The notes below the pieces were generated by a model. The model made no database searches and was not told where the DNA came from. It saw only the letters and a list, made by a program, of their open reading frames with translations. Of a DNA stretch of 6,677 nt, positions 5,268-6,677 are shown in pieces. The number at the start of each line of letters is the position of its first letter. The stretch's first letter is position 1. A program made the position numbers and the translations under genes. Origin of the DNA: Bacteroidota bacterium (GTDB taxonomy: Bacteria; Bacteroidota; Bacteroidia; Flavobacteriales; Flavobacteriaceae); contig JADWMI010000131.1 of assembly GCA_015767395.1 (NCBI GenBank), positions 1 through 6,677 on the forward strand, given 5' to 3'.

Positions 5268-6254
5268 ATGAAAACTAAAACAATTAAAAAAGTAATGGGT
5301 ATTGCAATTATTGCGCTTATATCCTTCAGTACATTATCATTTATAGGATCTGATCAGCTTGATAAAATTTCAGAAAATGGAATAAAACCTGTACCTGTAT
5401 CTTATAAATCAATTGAAATAAACGGATTAGATATTTTTTATCGTGAAGCAGGAAATACAACCAAACCAACTATTTTGTTATTACATGGTTATCCAACGTC
5501 GTCACATATGTTTCGAAATTTAATAACAGACTTGTCTGTTCATTATCATGTTTTAGCTCCCGATTATCCTGGATTTGGAAGAAGCGACCAACCTGCAATT
5601 GCAGATTTTGAGTATACATTCGACAATATGGCTAACATTGTTGAAGGGTTTTTAAAAGAGTTGAAAGTAGAAAAATATAGTATCTATTTAATGGATTATG
5701 GAGCACCAATAGGTTTTAGAATTGCAGCGAAATATCCTGAAAAAATAGAATCACTAATCATTCAAAATGGAAATGCTTATGATGAAGGTTTACGTGATTT
5801 CTGGATTCCAATTAAAAAATACTGGAATGATTATACTCTTGAAAATGGGAAGCCATTGGAGGGATTCCACTCCCCTGATGGTTTAAAATGGCAATACACT
5901 CATGGGGTGCAAGATGTAACTACGATTAGCCCAGATAACTGGAATATTGATTTACAGCATTTAACTAGAGCCGAGAATAATGAAATTCAATTAGCCATGT
6001 TTTATGACTATAGAACAAATGTACCATTGTACCCAGAATGGCAAAAATACTTTAGAGATCACCAACCACCTACATTAATTGTATGGGGAAAAAATGATTA
6101 TATATTTCCAGCTGAAGGAGCGCATCCATATAAAAAAGACTTGACGAATTTAGAGTTTCATTTATTAGACACTGGGCACTTTGCTTTGGAAGAAAAGGGA
6201 GATGAAATTGCAAATTATATTTTAAATTTCTTATGGAAGAATAACATTAAATAG
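5268..6254 (+). CDS. Exported alpha/beta hydrolase with Asp nucleophile (epoxide hydrolase/haloalkane dehalogenase-like)
   Basis: A 328-residue alpha/beta-fold hydrolase. The N-terminus has a basic start (Lys2, 4, 7, 8) and a hydrophobic run at 9-26, a likely Sec signal peptide or membrane anchor; there is no lipobox Cys. Catalytic signals: HGYP at 73-76 (oxyanion motif HGxP), PGFGRSD at 101-107, nucleophile Asp143 in YLMDYGAPIG, acid Asp277 in VWGKND, and His304 in DTGHFALEE. An Asp rather than Ser at the nucleophile elbow places it with epoxide hydrolases and haloalkane dehalogenases. Tyr144 replaces the Trp that usually follows Asp in both groups, so the substrate is uncertain. A cap domain fills roughly 165-250. 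It is the last gene of the cluster, 21 bp after the isochorismatase gene. Codons 87-91 (T-D-L-S-V) contain a third exact copy of the operator palindrome. Confidence 0.92.
   Translation: MKTKTIKKVMGIAIIALISFSTLSFIGSDQLDKISENGIKPVPVSYKSIEINGLDIFYREAGNTTKPTILLLHGYPTSSHMFRNLITDLSVHYHVLAPDYPGFGRSDQPAIADFEYTFDNMANIVEGFLKELKVEKYSIYLMDYGAPIGFRIAAKYPEKIESLIIQNGNAYDEGLRDFWIPIKKYWNDYTLENGKPLEGFHSPDGLKWQYTHGVQDVTTISPDNWNIDLQHLTRAENNEIQLAMFYDYRTNVPLYPEWQKYFRDHQPPTLIVWGKNDYIFPAEGAHPYKKDLTNLEFHLLDTGHFALEEKGDEIANYILNFLWKNNIK
5526..5539. promoter_or_regulatory. Operator copy 3, inside the alpha/beta hydrolase coding sequence
   Basis: ACAGACTTGTCTGT here is identical to copy 2 at 3300-3313, with identity continuing to 5525-5541 (17 bases, AACAGACTTGTCTGTTC) and 20 of 21 positions if extended by four more. 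It begins exactly at codon 87 and encodes T-D-L-S-V. By hand estimate, a given 14-mer of this composition would appear by chance in a window this size with a probability of order 1 in 10,000 or less. It could be an auxiliary operator for looping or a transcription roadblock. Binding is inferred, not shown. Confidence 0.65.
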
Positions 6255-6268
6255 TCTGACATATATAT

Positions 6269-6309
6269 AGTTAGGTTATCGGAATAGTAATAAATCCAAT
6301 AGCCTAACT
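6269..6309 (+). terminator. Hairpin after the alpha/beta hydrolase gene, possible terminator
   Basis: AGTTAGGTTAT at 6269-6279 pairs with ATAGCCTAACT at 6299-6309 over 11 positions (one G·U pair), and GGA at 6281-6283 can pair with TCC at 6295-6297 inside the loop. It starts 15 bp after the hydrolase stop codon, the usual place for an operon terminator. The stem is followed by TCTATAAAAAA rather than a T run, so it may act as an mRNA 3'-end stabiliser rather than a classical intrinsic terminator. Confidence 0.45.
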
Positions 6310-6429
6310 TCTATAAAAAACAAAATATAGATAGTAGGAAAATTGCCAATAACTAAGGAAACATTGTCTACCAATTAAACCATCTTAAACCTCAATTTTG
6401 TATTGAATTTTTGACTTAAAAATAAAATC

Positions 6430-6558
6430 ATGAAATTAACTAACACACAAACTAAAAAAACAACTCATTCAAATTATGAATTGGGGACTATTACAAATCG
6501 ACAAATCTGGAATAGCAAAAGACGCTATTCTTTTTTAACTCAATACAAATTTATATAA
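6430..6558 (+). CDS. Possible small hypothetical protein (42 aa)
   Basis: An ATG-to-TAA frame of 42 codons (peptide starting MKLTNTQTKKTTHSNYELG and ending SFLTQYKFI) preceded by an A/T-rich leader (AAAAATAAAATC) like those of the real genes here. It is basic, with several Lys, Arg and Thr residues and no clear membrane segment. I recognise no family. It ends 19 bp before the next start codon, so it could be the first gene of that unit. It may equally be chance coding or a remnant. Confidence 0.3.
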   Translation: MKLTNTQTKKTTHSNYELGTITNRQIWNSKRRYSFLTQYKFI

Positions 6559-6577
6559 CATTTAAAACAATCAAATT

Positions 6578-6677
6578 ATGAAATCAATCAATTGGAAAAA
6601 CGCAATACTAGCAGGGGTTATTGGAACCATATTATTTGACCTAGCAGGATTATTGTTAACAGGTAAATGGTGGGATA
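6578..6677 (+). CDS. Small membrane protein, N-terminus only (3' end outside window)
   Basis: Thirty-three codons are visible from the ATG at 6578: MKSINWKNAILAG, then a hydrophobic stretch VIGTILFDLAGLLLTG (about residues 14-29), then KWWD. This looks like the first transmembrane helix of an inner membrane protein. The start follows the leader AACAATCAAATT, similar to those of the neighbouring genes. The pattern resembles small uncharacterised membrane proteins common in Bacteroidota, but I cannot name the family from this fragment. It lies more than 300 bp beyond the enzyme cluster and past a hairpin, so it is probably a separate transcription unit. Confidence 0.75.
   Translation, partial: MKSINWKNAILAGVIGTILFDLAGLLLTGKWWD

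Larger units (their letters stand above)
6255..6577. other. Intergenic region between the enzyme cluster and the next gene
   Basis: About 320 bp with little recognisable content. It holds a hairpin at 6269-6309, a 42-codon open frame at 6430-6558, and A/T-rich flanks. CAATTTTG at 6393-6400 and AATTTTTG at 6405-6412 are each one base off the Bacteroidota -7 box but have no well-placed -33 partner. No fourth copy of the operator palindrome was seen. Confidence 0.6.

Noticed and set aside
6393..6412. Near-matches to the -7 box (CAATTTTG and AATTTTTG) before the small open frame at 6430.
   Set aside because: Each misses a key base and has no properly spaced -33 element; such matches are common in AT-rich DNA.

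Overview
The window is AT-rich, with A/T-only stretches before most start codons and no clear Shine-Dalgarno sequences. One promoter element fits the Bacteroidota -7 box (TAnnTTTG), and the proteins have the style of marine or soil Flavobacteriia. I infer a chromosomal segment from a member of the Flavobacteriaceae or a close relative. This rests on protein style and promoter signals, not on a marker gene.

Layout, all genes on the + strand. (1) Positions 1-2259 hold the 3' part of a MacB/FtsX-type ABC transporter permease whose start lies before the window. It is closed by a perfect 18-bp hairpin terminator (2291-2332). (2) After about 350 bp of non-coding DNA comes a TetR-family repressor gene (2687-3244). 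(3) Four enzyme-like genes follow: a DUF1348/NTF2-like protein (3334-3741), an AhpD-like carboxymuconolactone decarboxylase family protein (3908-4480), an isochorismatase-type cysteine hydrolase with a signal peptide (4512-5246), and an alpha/beta hydrolase with an aspartate nucleophile and a signal peptide (5268-6254). (4) A hairpin and a poorly coding stretch follow, and the window ends inside a small membrane protein gene (6578 onward).

The most striking signal is a near-perfect palindrome, ACAGACTTGTCTGT, present three times. One copy is just upstream of the TetR gene (2644-2657), one just upstream of the first enzyme gene (3300-3313), and one inside the alpha/beta hydrolase coding sequence (5526-5539). 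The shared identity is 16 bp in all three copies. I infer these are operators of the TetR protein, giving an autoregulated repressor that also controls the enzyme cluster. The intragenic copy recalls an auxiliary or roadblock operator such as lacO2.

Together the cluster looks like an inducible detoxification or small-molecule degradation cassette. It pairs two predicted cytoplasmic proteins (the NTF2-like and AhpD-like proteins) with two predicted exported hydrolases. The substrate and inducer cannot be read from the sequence. The ABC permease at the left and the membrane protein at the right are probably separate transcription units.
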